NCBI RefSeq assembly: GCF_042676385.1 | Contig: NZ_JBHTHA010000026.1 | Location: forward strand, 62,001-126,000 | Length of the DNA: 64,000 nt | Direction of reading: 5' to 3' | Source of the DNA: Paenibacillus_E sp042676385 | Lineage (GTDB): Bacteria; Bacillota; Bacilli; Paenibacillales; NBRC-103111 | Shown here: piece after piece, positions 1 through 9,395 of the stretch | Layout: the number at the start of each line of letters is the position of its first letter | Numbering within the stretch: position 1 is the stretch's first letter | The notes under the pieces: generated by a model | Seen by the model: only the letters and a program-made list of their open reading frames with translations | Databases searched by the model: none | What the model was told of the DNA's origin: nothing | Position numbers and translations under genes: made by a program

Positions 1-2
1 GG

Positions 3-329
3 TGGAACCAACTGACACAGATGTGGTCCAGAGAAAAGGAACGCCAACTGAAATGGGCCCATCTGGAAAACAACCGTCAACGCGTCCGTTTTCTCTATGC
101 CCTCTTGATCGGGCACGCTGCGGGCCATGGCTATGTCCACAACAAGGCGCTGACCCCGAACGAAACAGGGCAACATTTGAAGAATGAGTTCCAACTGTCT
201 GAGCAAGCCGTCCATGCGATCACCGAAGCTTACAATCAAGTGCGTTACGGCGAAATTGAAATCCACGATGACGAGTTGGATCAGGTGCTCCTTGCTGCAC
301 AGCCTATCCTGCATAAGAGTCAGAAATAA
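3..329 (+). CDS. DUF4129-like protein, C-terminal part (5' end outside window)
   Basis: The reading frame is open from the first bases of the window, so this is the 3' part of a longer gene. The visible 108 residues are soluble and helical. The pattern of a conserved Thr-Pro-Asn-Glu turn (TPNE), then a helix, then AITEAYNQVRYGE resembles the C-terminal DUF4129 domain of membrane proteins often encoded next to transglutaminase-like and DUF58 genes; that family link is from memory of the domain. The first in-window ATG (21) has no convincing ribosome binding site, which supports a truncated frame rather than a new start. Role unknown. Confidence 0.6.
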   Translation, partial: WNQLTQMWSREKERQLKWAHLENNRQRVRFLYALLIGHAAGHGYVHNKALTPNETGQHLKNEFQLSEQAVHAITEAYNQVRYGEIEIHDDELDQVLLAAQPILHKSQK

Positions 330-479
330 TTTATTATGCAACCGCAGATCCAGGGTTTAGCCCTCATGTGAAAAAGCCCATTCTCTTACAATTGATTGAT
401 TTCATGAAAAAATGGAACATATTTTCAAAACGCGGCATATACATAATTGTTTGAATACAATCGACTGAGGTGGTTTGGG

Positions 480-650
480 ATGTTGGCAACAAAAGCCGTG
501 TGCGAAAAAGAAGAAGTTATGAACACATTATGCGAGATGGGCTTGGATCAAATCGCAAGATGGATTAAAGTATTGCCCGAAGACAGGTGGGAAAACATGT
601 TTGTCTCGACATGGCCGACACTTGCAAAAAAATGCGGCGTCCATAAATAG
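480..650 (+). CDS. Small hypothetical protein (56 aa)
   Basis: Short ORF with a GAGGTGG ribosome binding site about 7 bases before the ATG at 480; the in-frame ATG at 447 has no such site. The product is mixed charged/hydrophobic (two Cys, several Trp) with no signal peptide or clear membrane segment. It is followed 38 bases downstream by a good intrinsic terminator, which supports a short independent transcript. No family recognised. Confidence 0.5.
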   Translation: MLATKAVCEKEEVMNTLCEMGLDQIARWIKVLPEDRWENMFVSTWPTLAKKCGVHK

Positions 651-688
651 CCGTATCTACATAAAACCGGTAGAGTTCGAACAATCAC

Positions 689-728
689 AACGCTTTGTGC
701 CTAGTTGGCGCAAAGCGTTATTTGTCTT
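689..728 (+). terminator. Intrinsic terminator after the 56-aa ORF
   Basis: A 13-bp stem (689-701 with 707-719, one G-T pair) around a 5-base loop, followed by a T-rich tail. It closes the small ORF and insulates the LuxR-family gene downstream. Confidence 0.7.
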
Positions 729-826
729 CAACCCGCTAGGGGCATCAACAGATCTTCTCACGCATTTTCGCACAAAACACGATATACTGTAAGTATACAT
801 GTTGTCGAATAATGGGAGGATCGTTC

Positions 827-3448
827 ATGTTTCAACGCTCGGATCTGCACTTACTGCAAACGAAAATGCACGCTCCCGGTACAAAAGAAAACTTGGTTAA
901 CCGAGAGCGTTTAATAAGAATGATGATGGAAGGCATGAAAGGACGATTAACGACAGTTTGCGCGCCGGCCGGATTCGGTAAATCGACGCTGTTGAGCCAG
1001 TGGGAACAAGCTGTAGACGCCCCCTGCGCCTGGGTTTCTTTGGATGTTATGGACGATGATCCGATGCGTTTTTGGCGTTATGTTGTCCATGCATTGGCGG
1101 CTAAATTTGTCCCGCCGGCAGATACACCGCTTCGAACGCTCGCACAAGCACTTCCAAACTTATCTACGCCGACTTTCCTTGATGCGCTGATCAACGAGCT
1201 GTTTGCATATGGTAAACCCATTGCGATCATCCTTGACGATTACCATACCATCACGGATCCGCGCATTCACGATAGCGTCAGCTATCTGATCGAGTACTTG
1301 CCTGACTCTGCTCATATACTTATTGCAAGCCGCATGGAACTGCCTTTCTCAACGGCGAAATGGGTCGCTAGAAGCGAACATACGCAACTCGACGCTGTGA
1401 AGCTCCAATTCACCCTAACGGAAACGGAAGCCTTCTACCGGGAAGTAGCCAAGCTACCTCTTTCCCCTTCCCATATAGAGAAATTAGTGCAACGGACGGA
1501 AGGCTGGGTTACGGCGCTTCAACTGGCCTCCATCTCTTTGCGAACCGAGGCCAACTATGATCAATTTATTGAGGGATTCCAAGGGGACTCTCGCAAAATT
1601 GCGGACTACCTTTTGCAGGAAGTCGTCTCTAAGCTCCCTCATGAAATCTATGACTTCGTGCTCACAACGTCCGTTTTGGACCGTATGGATGTCAGCGTCT
1701 GCGATGCCGTTACCGGACGCACGGACAGCTTAAAGATGCTGGAAGCTCTCCGGATGCTCAATTTGTTCCACATTCCCCTGGATGAGCAGAATGTATGGTT
1801 TCGTTATCATCATGTTTTTTCCCAGTTTTTGCGCAGTCTGTTAAAAAGACAGAATTACCCTTTTTGGTTAGAAGCCCATCGTCGGGCAAGCCTTAGCTTT
1901 GCGGCACGAGGGTTTAAGGATGAGGCTATTGATCACGCGATTGCGGCTCAGGACTTTTCATTGATGCAAAGCCTGCTCGAAGAGCATCTGATGGCCGTCC
2001 TGCAAAGAGGCGAGTTCTCCACGCTGCTTCGCTGGTTCGAAAGCATGCCAACGACACAAACGACTCACAAGCTGTCACCTGAAATGTCATTAATTTATGC
2101 TTTCATTTTGATCGTAACCGGTCAACTGCCTCGCGCAGAAATAGAACTGGAAAGCGTAGAACGCGAATGCGAGTCTGTGGAACAGCCTCAACGTCGTAAC
2201 GAACTTCAGAGTGGCATACTGTTCGTTCGCTCGAATCTGGTATTCGCCAGCGGAAACTTCGAACAATGGTTCCGGTTTGCAGCCGGCATAGAAATGGCCG
2301 ATATGATGCCGGAGAACACTTTGTTTTATAACTTTAACTATAACAGTTCCGAACCGCTGGTCCGGCGAACTGCCTTTGGATTGAAAGGCGTGCTGTCCAG
2401 CGATACGGAAACAATCGGTAAGCAATTCGCCGCAGTTCTCGAAGCACACGGTTGGCATAACTCTTTGATTAACTTGTATCTGAAGCAGTCTCTTTGCGAG
2501 GGTTATTATGAATGGAACCGTTTGGATGAAAGCTACGATTTGCTTCGGGTCATTGAACGTGCGCCGCAGTTTAGGCAAACACCAGGCTTATTTGTGCCTC
2601 ACCATATTACGGAAGCACGCATTCATCTCGCGAAGGGAGATACAGATTGGGCTCAGCATCTGATTCAAGAAGCCATCGATACGGTTGTGAAGCTTTCGGA
2701 ATTTCATTGGCTTGAGGCGCTAAGAGCCTTTCAAATTCAGATCTGGCTTTCTGCCGGACAACTGGCGCAAGCAAAGAAAGCTGCCGCATATTTAAAGCTA
2801 TCCTCAAAAGATAGACCTACATTCAACAAAGAATATGCATATTTGACCTTCGTTAGATTGCTGGGTGCGAGTCGGAAGGAAAGCGAAGCTCTCCGCCTGC
2901 TACAGGCGATGAAACCGCAAGCGGCGAGAGAATCTTTGCTTTCGAGCATGGCCGAAATTGCGATACTCCAAGCGCGTATGGAAATGCAGCGCGGACAGCG
3001 CAAGGCTGCCCTGCATCATCTGCACGAAGCTCTCCAGATCGGAGAGAGGAACGGATATATCCGCAGCTTTGTGGATGAGGGAGAGGCGATGGCTGAGCTT
3101 TTAGAGATGTATGGCAAGCTGAGACATAGCGAGGAACTGAAAGGTGAAACCGTGTCCGAAACTTATGTTCAGACGCTATTAGGATTACTGGCTGGAGCAG
3201 GTGTTGTGAGCGACGCTTCCAAGCCTCAGCCTTCAGCTTCATCCGTACTTATCGAGCCTTTGAGCAGAAGCGAAATCAGCGTACTCAATTTAATACGGCA
3301 AGGTGCAACGAATCGCGAGATCGCAGATAAGCTATCATTATCCGAAGGAACGGTAAAAGTCTATTTATCCCGGGTCTATGCGAAGCTCGGCGTCTCATCA
3401 CGCACCCAAGCTTTGATCGCAGCACAAGATCTCGCTATTTTTGGTTAA
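827..3448 (+). CDS. MalT-like LuxR-family transcriptional regulator (large ATP-binding)
   Basis: An 873-residue STAND-type regulator. The start at 827 is chosen because GGGAGGA lies 6 bases upstream; the ATG at 812 overlaps that site. The order is an N-terminal nucleotide-binding module (Walker A APAGFGKST at about residues 46-54, Walker B IIlDDYH near 138), a long helical TPR-like middle (about 330-780) that in MalT binds the inducer, and a C-terminal LuxR HTH (about 815-870, with TNREIADKLSLSEGTVK). Family members activate catabolic genes after binding a ligand plus ATP. No obvious target lies beside it and it stands alone between a terminator and a long intergenic palindrome, so its ligand cannot be read from context. 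Confidence 0.9.
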   Translation: MFQRSDLHLLQTKMHAPGTKENLVNRERLIRMMMEGMKGRLTTVCAPAGFGKSTLLSQWEQAVDAPCAWVSLDVMDDDPMRFWRYVVHALAAKFVPPADTPLRTLAQALPNLSTPTFLDALINELFAYGKPIAIILDDYHTITDPRIHDSVSYLIEYLPDSAHILIASRMELPFSTAKWVARSEHTQLDAVKLQFTLTETEAFYREVAKLPLSPSHIEKLVQRTEGWVTALQLASISLRTEANYDQFIEGFQGDSRKIADYLLQEVVSKLPHEIYDFVLTTSVLDRMDVSVCDAVTGRTDSLKMLEALRMLNLFHIPLDEQNVWFRYHHVFSQFLRSLLKRQNYPFWLEAHRRASLSFAARGFKDEAIDHAIAAQDFSLMQSLLEEHLMAVLQRGEFSTLLRWFESMPTTQTTHKLSPEMSLIYAFILIVTGQLPRAEIELESVERECESVEQPQRRNELQSGILFVRSNLVFASGNFEQWFRFAAGIEMADMMPENTLFYNFNYNSSEPLVRRTAFGLKGVLSSDTETIGKQFAAVLEAHGWHNSLINLYLKQSLCEGYYEWNRLDESYDLLRVIERAPQFRQTPGLFVPHHITEARIHLAKGDTDWAQHLIQEAIDTVVKLSEFHWLEALRAFQIQIWLSAGQLAQAKKAAAYLKLSSKDRPTFNKEYAYLTFVRLLGASRKESEALRLLQAMKPQAARESLLSSMAEIAILQARMEMQRGQRKAALHHLHEALQIGERNGYIRSFVDEGEAMAELLEMYGKLRHSEELKGETVSETYVQTLLGLLAGAGVVSDASKPQPSASSVLIEPLSRSEISVLNLIRQGATNREIADKLSLSEGTVKVYLSRVYAKLGVSSRTQALIAAQDLAIFG

Positions 3449-3557
3449 GAAAACCGACCCTTTTGGCTTGCTCTTCTGCAGATTCGATTGCACATCTTGC
3501 AACCATCGGCTACTTTCAAAGAAATGAGAGGGTAACCTTCGGGTCACTCGCTTGATA

Positions 3558-3757
3558 AAGAACAAGGGTCGCTATTAGCGAACCAGTTTGACGCTAAATT
3601 TCGGAGAAATAGCCATTTCGGGGCTCGAAAGAACAAAAGTCCATAAACAGCGAACAATCTTCGCTAATTATGGACTTTTATTCGTTCGAAGCCTGATTGG
3701 TGGTCATTTACCCACCAATTGCGTCAAAATGTTCTCTAATTAGCGTCCTTGGTTCTT
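3558..3757. repeat. Large nested imperfect palindrome in a 510-bp intergenic region
   Basis: Outer arms 3558-3600 and 3717-3757 are imperfect reverse complements. Inside lie a long hairpin (core 3635-3654 with 3660-3679, 18 of 20 paired, extending outward to about 3620 and 3697) and a perfect 8-bp hairpin (3696-3703 with 3712-3719). The rest of 3449-3960 shows no plausible ORF or terminator. The element looks like an intergenic repeat or MITE-like sequence, or a structured RNA; no transposase or clear target-site duplication was seen. Confidence 0.6.
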
Positions 3758-3960
3758 TCCACGACAGGAAAGGGGGAACTGTAGAATATAGGGCATTACC
3801 GACTGTTTAGGCATTTCATTCTTCTCTACTCGAGCGTCTTTATTAACGAATAATAGCATCGGTCATCTATCTGCAGCGAATGCTTTTTGAACGCTTGCGG
3901 CTGCACGACTGTACCTGGGTAACTGTCATTCTTCTCTAGCATGATTGACCATAGAATCAT

Positions 3961-4224
3961 TCATTTGGACCAGCGCTCTAATTTGTGTATATTTCTAGTA
4001 AAAAGTCCGGTGAGAAAACGTGGGAAGCCGAACTCTACGAGCTTTTGCTTGACTCGTTCTTTCATTTGCTCCGCTGTCAGATCCGGCAGTGTAAACTCAC
4101 CGTTCTGGTAACAATGACTGCAGTACACCTTGCTTTTGGCTCCGTTCTTCTCCGTACCGCCGCCATTTTCGTCACGCGTAAGCGGCATTCCGCAGCTTTG
4201 GCAGTTTTTATAGGCAACTTCCAT
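3961..4224 (-). CDS. Putative zinc-ribbon domain protein (87 aa)
   Basis: Contains CQSCGMPL near the N-terminus and YCSHCYQNGEF about 25 residues later, giving two CxxC pairs that would bind one Zn. This matches the putative zinc ribbon family (zf-ribbon_2) often seen as small stand-alone proteins in Firmicutes. The ATG at 4224 has AAAGGGG upstream. The C-terminal half is basic and helical. Function unknown. It lies downstream of the GGDEF/HD-GYP gene but a terminator separates them. Confidence 0.85.
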   Translation of the reverse strand: MEVAYKNCQSCGMPLTRDENGGGTEKNGAKSKVYCSHCYQNGEFTLPDLTAEQMKERVKQKLVEFGFPRFLTGLFTRNIHKLERWSK

Positions 4225-4290
4225 TCATATTGACCCCTTTCGAACATGCTTATTCTACTTTCATCATACCAACGTCACATGATTATGCAA

Positions 4291-4318
4291 CAAAAAAAAC
4301 TCCCCAATCAGGGAGTTA
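4291..4318 (-). terminator. Terminator of the GGDEF/HD-GYP gene
   Basis: Read on the minus strand, AACTCCC / GGGAGTT forms a stem with a 6-base loop followed by eight T. It starts 8 bases after the stop codon at 4326. Confidence 0.85.
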
Positions 4319-4325
4319 AGCCCAC

Positions 4326-6182
4326 TTAGATCGCTTCTTCAGATCCTCTCAGATCAAGCGTTAAGCCAGTGGTCATCTTGGTTTGGATGTACTGAATGAA
4401 GGGGACGACAAGCTCGGGATCGAATTGTTTTCCCGCAAAACGTTGTAACTCCTCAATCGCTTCCTCTATTGTCTTCGTAACTTGATAAGGGCGCTCCGTT
4501 GTCATGGCATCGAAGGAATCTATGATGCACAACAATCTTGCAAGCTTAGGAATTTCTTCATTCTTCAAACCATACGGGTAACCGGTCCCGTCGTAGCGTT
4601 CATGGTGCAATTCAACCAGAGGCACGAGATCCTTGTATTTACCGGTTGCCAAAACGATTTCTTTGCCCCACAGCACGTGCTTCTTGACCATTTCCCATTC
4701 GTCCGCCGTAAGTTTCGACTTCTTGTTGAGTACGTCCCTTGGGATCTCCAGCTTCCCAATATCATGAATCAAAGCACCCAGGATCAACAATCGACGATCA
4801 TCATCACTCAGTTCAAGCACCTCAGCCATATCGACTGCATACGAGTAAACCCGCTTGGAATGCTTAAACGTATAAACGTCCTTGGATAGAAAAATTTTCA
4901 ACTGCTGCTCCAAATCATGGATTTCCTGCTCGATGCTTTGCGGCAGTTGGCTTTGCTCGCCGTAGATCAGCACCGTATTCTTCCCTTTTTCTTTAGCCAT
5001 GGATAAGGCTCGGTCAGCCAAATCGACAAGCTGCGATTTATAATAATTATCTCTGCTCACTTCATAAATGCCGGCAGAGAACGAAATACAGCCATGAGGA
5101 AATACTTCTACGCCATCGAATGGGGTATCGTTGATTTTCTTTCTAAGTTCATTCAGATAGGCGAACGCCTTTGCCTTCGAATACTCAGGCATAATGATGG
5201 CAAACTCTTCCCCGCCATATCGTGCGGCCAGGAGCTGCCTGGATTCACACTCCACCTTGATGAGTTTGCCGAAAAAACTTAAGAGCTTGTCGCCTTGCGG
5301 GTGACCGAAAGCGTCATTATATTTTCTAAAATCGTCCAAATCCAGCAGTGCTAACGAGAAAGGACGATCTTGCTCGCGATATTCACGAATAGCTTGCTCT
5401 AATTTTTCTTCAAAGTAGCTGTGGCTGAAAAGCCCCGTACGATGATCTTTATTCGCCTTTTCGCTTAATTCATTATACATCAGAAATAAACGTCTAAAAG
5501 CATGTGAGAGCAGACTGGCGATTGCCAGGAATAAGAATAATCCGAAATATCGATTATTTGTAACTAACACAACCAAAACTATAGAAAGCAAAAGTGTACT
5601 TAAGTAAGCAAAAAGTGCATCTTTAAAAAAGTCCCATATAATATCAAACAGTTTACCTTTATGTAAAAGAAAGAAATAAATGCCGATTAAAACAACATTC
5701 GTACAAAAATATGCCATTAATGCAAACAAATAAGCATATAAATGATTGGAATCGAACTGCCCTAGCTCTCCCCCAAAAAAGTAATAGACAAGACTAGCCC
5801 CGGAAATCATTAGCGTATAGATGGAGAAATTGACAAGATGTTGCCACCATTTCGTTCTTCGATCGAAAAGCATAACGATCAACTCACTGAGCAGCAGAAC
5901 GGTTAAAGCAAAGCCCGTACCGAAAACAAATATCGTAGCGAGAAAAACCGAAGAGTCCATCGATTGATAGTTCCCTTCCGGGGGCAATTGAAAAATAAAA
6001 TAATGAAGGATGAGAACTGCTGCAACCAACGAGTAAATCATGACCCAATCATTTAGTGTAAATGCAGGCAGAGACAATTTAAAGCTCGCTACAAATACGA
6101 ATGCACCTGTTAAGATTACTAATAGTGCATAGCAGTTACTAGGTTGATATAGACGGGTAATAATTTTTCGTGCGGCCTCCAT
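4326..6182 (-). CDS. Membrane-bound GGDEF / HD-GYP cyclic-di-GMP protein
   Basis: A 618-residue protein with about seven N-terminal membrane segments (residues 15-235), a GGDEF domain (about 250-410, signature GGEEF, which is active in many diguanylate cyclases) and a C-terminal HD-GYP domain (about 430-600: HDIGK, then HHERYDGTGYP). It can be expected to make c-di-GMP and, through the HD-GYP metal site, hydrolyse it; which activity dominates cannot be told. It lies downstream of the DUF5317 gene and a 35-aa peptide on the same strand, but a hairpin at 6225-6258 lies in between, so it may have its own promoter. Confidence 0.92.
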   Translation of the reverse strand: MEAARKIITRLYQPSNCYALLVILTGAFVFVASFKLSLPAFTLNDWVMIYSLVAAVLILHYFIFQLPPEGNYQSMDSSVFLATIFVFGTGFALTVLLLSELIVMLFDRRTKWWQHLVNFSIYTLMISGASLVYYFFGGELGQFDSNHLYAYLFALMAYFCTNVVLIGIYFFLLHKGKLFDIIWDFFKDALFAYLSTLLLSIVLVVLVTNNRYFGLFLFLAIASLLSHAFRRLFLMYNELSEKANKDHRTGLFSHSYFEEKLEQAIREYREQDRPFSLALLDLDDFRKYNDAFGHPQGDKLLSFFGKLIKVECESRQLLAARYGGEEFAIIMPEYSKAKAFAYLNELRKKINDTPFDGVEVFPHGCISFSAGIYEVSRDNYYKSQLVDLADRALSMAKEKGKNTVLIYGEQSQLPQSIEQEIHDLEQQLKIFLSKDVYTFKHSKRVYSYAVDMAEVLELSDDDRRLLILGALIHDIGKLEIPRDVLNKKSKLTADEWEMVKKHVLWGKEIVLATGKYKDLVPLVELHHERYDGTGYPYGLKNEEIPKLARLLCIIDSFDAMTTERPYQVTKTIEEAIEELQRFAGKQFDPELVVPFIQYIQTKMTTGLTLDLRGSEEAI

Positions 6183-6224
6183 GAATGCATACGACCTTTC
6201 CTCGCTATTAGCTGTGAAAAGAAT

Positions 6225-6258
6225 TTAAGGGAAACAGAAAATTTCCTGTTTCCCTTAA
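6225..6258 (-). terminator. Perfect 13-bp hairpin between the 35-aa peptide and the GGDEF gene
   Basis: TTAAGGGAAACAG (6225-6237) pairs perfectly with 6246-6258. On the minus strand it is followed by AAATTCTTTTC, a weak T tail. It may end or attenuate the DUF5317/peptide transcript. Confidence 0.6.
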
Positions 6259-6295
6259 TATTAACACAAGTATAGATGGACTTTAACATTTTATC

Positions 6296-6403
6296 TTATG
6301 GCGCACCAATTCTGAACCCGGAAGAAAGAGAGATAATTACAGAAGCAACAATAATCGCGTTAATTATGACACGGCTGTATTTCATTTCTAGTAATTTTTT
6401 CAT
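6296..6403 (-). CDS. Small membrane peptide (35 aa)
   Basis: Found by reading the gap between two genes. The ATG at 6403 is preceded by AAAGGAGAGG at ideal spacing. The peptide starts with a short basic segment and has one hydrophobic stretch (VIINAIIVASVIISL), ending in SSGFRIGAP. It lies 39 bases downstream of the DUF5317 gene on the same strand, so probably cotranscribed. No named family recognised; perhaps a partner of the neighbouring membrane proteins. Confidence 0.65.
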   Translation of the reverse strand: MKKLLEMKYSRVIINAIIVASVIISLSSGFRIGAP

Positions 6404-6442
6404 CAAGACCCTCTCCTTTCATAACTATTTTGGTATGTAAGT

Positions 6443-7027
6443 TTACTTTATTTCTACAAGTGCAGCTTGTACTTTGTGTACGAGCATCACTTTTTGTAGA
6501 TAAATGAAAATACCGAAATTCATAATGACATCCCCGATGCTGATAGCCTGCCTTCTTGGATAGGGGGATGACAAGGAGATGATGTCTCCGAGAAAAGGAA
6601 GACGGGTCGATTCCGTCATGAGGATATGTTTATATACGACAGGATCCTCTTTAAGCATTTTGATATAGATAGGGTCCAGTACGGACGCCGCTTCCTCAGA
6701 AACTGGCATTCGACCGCCATTAACCAACATGACGAGCGTATTCAGGGCGACACCGGCGAAGATGAACCAGAAGCCTTTCTCATGACGATTCAGCCAAATC
6801 AGATATAGGCCGAGTAAATAGACAACCATAAACAAATATCCGTTATTTTGCGCTAGAAAGTGGCTATGATCTTGTAAATAAATTAAAAGCAATTGAACGA
6901 TAAACAGGAGTGGAAATATCAATCCGCCTCGAATGCGAACTTCAGACAACGCATGGAGTCCGTTTTTCAAACCGGCACGAATGAAACCGACGATTAAACC
7001 TATTAATATCCCATCAAAAACCATCAA
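6443..7027 (-). CDS. DUF5317 family membrane protein
   Basis: A 194-residue integral membrane protein with about five hydrophobic segments. The conserved features are NGGRMPVS in the middle and, near the C-terminus, STRLPFLGD followed by SIGDVIMNFGIF. These match DUF5317, a Firmicute membrane family of unknown function often found near signalling HD-domain genes. Here it heads a minus-strand run that includes a 35-aa peptide and a GGDEF/HD-GYP protein. Confidence 0.85.
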   Translation of the reverse strand: MMVFDGILIGLIVGFIRAGLKNGLHALSEVRIRGGLIFPLLFIVQLLLIYLQDHSHFLAQNNGYLFMVVYLLGLYLIWLNRHEKGFWFIFAGVALNTLVMLVNGGRMPVSEEAASVLDPIYIKMLKEDPVVYKHILMTESTRLPFLGDIISLSSPYPRRQAISIGDVIMNFGIFIYLQKVMLVHKVQAALVEIK

Positions 7028-7198
7028 CTGAACTCCTTTATTGGGTTCTTAATTCTACGAATTTTCTTCCAACATTTGTAATTTACTTTATTAAAATTAT
7101 AAGACTTCCCCTAGCAGACGTCAACATTTTTCACCTATTTATACCAATATGTTATAGCATCCATCATGTGACGACAGGAAGACTGAAACTTCACAAAC

Positions 7199-7212
7199 TT
7201 TAAGCGCTTTCA
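7199..7212 (+). promoter_or_regulatory. cre-like site (CcpA operator) before hprK
   Basis: TTTAAGCGCTTTCA matches the catabolite-responsive element consensus TGWAARCGYTWWCA at 13 of 14 positions and lies 64 bases before the HPr kinase start. If real, CcpA bound to HPr-Ser-P would control the very kinase that makes HPr-Ser-P. Confidence 0.6.
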
Positions 7213-7275
7213 GGGAGGATTTGTGCTATCTTTTAGCGAATCTATGAATCATGTTTGATCAAGGAGGAACAATGG

Positions 7276-8190
7276 GTGAAGCCTGTCACAGTCAAAGATT
7301 TAGTGGATCGCTTCTCGCTCGAAGTGCTCGCTGGACATTCGGAATTACACCGCACCATTACCAAAACTAGAGCGCATCGCCCCGGCTTGGAATTTGTCGG
7401 TTTTTTTGAATATTTTCCGCAAGAGCACGTTCAGCTGCTTGGCAGTAAAGAAATTACTTACCTGCATAAACTGACTGAGCACGAAAGGAATCTGCACATC
7501 GGCAACATTGTCAAATACCACCCGCCTTGTTTTGTCGTAACGCGAAACCAGGAGGGCCTGAAATATTTAAAGAAATACTGCGAGGAGGAGAAAATCCCGC
7601 TCCTGCGCACGCCTGCCCCGACGACAAAGTTTCAGGAGCTGGTCGATATTTATTTGAGCAAATCGCTCGCTCCAGAGATCGCTGTTCACGGTGTCTGCGT
7701 CAATGTGTCAGGGATCGGCATTCTGCTTCGGGGCAAATCCGGCGTCGGCAAAAGCGAAACTGCCCACACATTAATTCGTCGAGGGCATCGGCTCGTTGCT
7801 GACGATATCGTCGTGCTCAAGAAAATCAGCCCGGAGACGATTCTCGGCACACATAACGGGAAGACAAAGGAATTTCTGGCACTGCGCAGCATCGGACTCA
7901 TTAATGTATCGCGTCTGTATGGAAGAAAAGCATTCCAGGAAGAGACGCGCATCGTGCTGGATATCGAGCTGACCAAGTGGCAGGAAGATGCGCTCAATAA
8001 CGATTTGGAACTGGAACCTAAGTTCACGGAATACATGGATATTCGGATTCCTCACATCGAAATCCAGCTGCAGCCAGGACGGGATGTGGCCGGGCTTGTT
8101 GAGGCCGCAGCCAACAGTTGGTATTTGCGCCAGCAGGGTTACAGCGCTGCTGAGGAATTCATGCAGCGTTTGCAGAGCGGGACGGATTAG
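7276..8190 (+). CDS. hprK: HPr kinase/phosphorylase (HprK)
   Basis: Uses ATP to phosphorylate Ser46 of HPr and also removes it, setting carbon catabolite control. The GTG at 7276 (AAGGAGG 8 bases upstream) gives 304 residues, close to the usual 310, and a normal N-terminus; the TTG at 7255 precedes the ribosome binding site. Visible features are an N-terminal HprK domain (1-130), His139, P-loop GKSGVGKS (153-160) followed by Glu161, ADD at 175-177, and the C-terminal PGR loop. The family signature reads LALRSIGLIN (201-210) rather than the usual LEIRGLGIIN, so the conserved Glu and Gly are replaced. It is not next to lgt as hprK usually is. It may be a second, divergent copy. Confidence 0.88.
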   Translation: MKPVTVKDLVDRFSLEVLAGHSELHRTITKTRAHRPGLEFVGFFEYFPQEHVQLLGSKEITYLHKLTEHERNLHIGNIVKYHPPCFVVTRNQEGLKYLKKYCEEEKIPLLRTPAPTTKFQELVDIYLSKSLAPEIAVHGVCVNVSGIGILLRGKSGVGKSETAHTLIRRGHRLVADDIVVLKKISPETILGTHNGKTKEFLALRSIGLINVSRLYGRKAFQEETRIVLDIELTKWQEDALNNDLELEPKFTEYMDIRIPHIEIQLQPGRDVAGLVEAAANSWYLRQQGYSAAEEFMQRLQSGTD

Positions 8191-8261
8191 CCCCCGATTT
8201 GTCTTCATACCGCCTTAAAACCCCTCCCGCTATCGAAAGTTGTTGGTGGAGGTGTTTCATC

Positions 8262-9320
<1,059 letters not shown>

Positions 9321-9338
9321 TAACGATCGTGAAAACCG

Positions 9339-9379
9339 AAAAGAGGTAGAGCAGAAACATCCTGCTCTACCTCTTTTTT
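9339..9379. terminator. Bidirectional terminator
   Basis: A perfect 16-bp stem (9339-9354 with 9362-9377) with a 7-base loop, A-run on the left and T-run on the right. It serves both convergent genes (poly-Asn protein on plus, PBP on minus). Confidence 0.95.
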
Positions 9380-9395
9380 CACTTCTCGCCTGGGC

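Noticed and set aside
2090..3242. Several minus-strand ORFs of 60-160 codons inside the MalT-like gene
   Set aside because: They overlap a well-supported gene, lack ribosome binding sites and show no recognisable domain.
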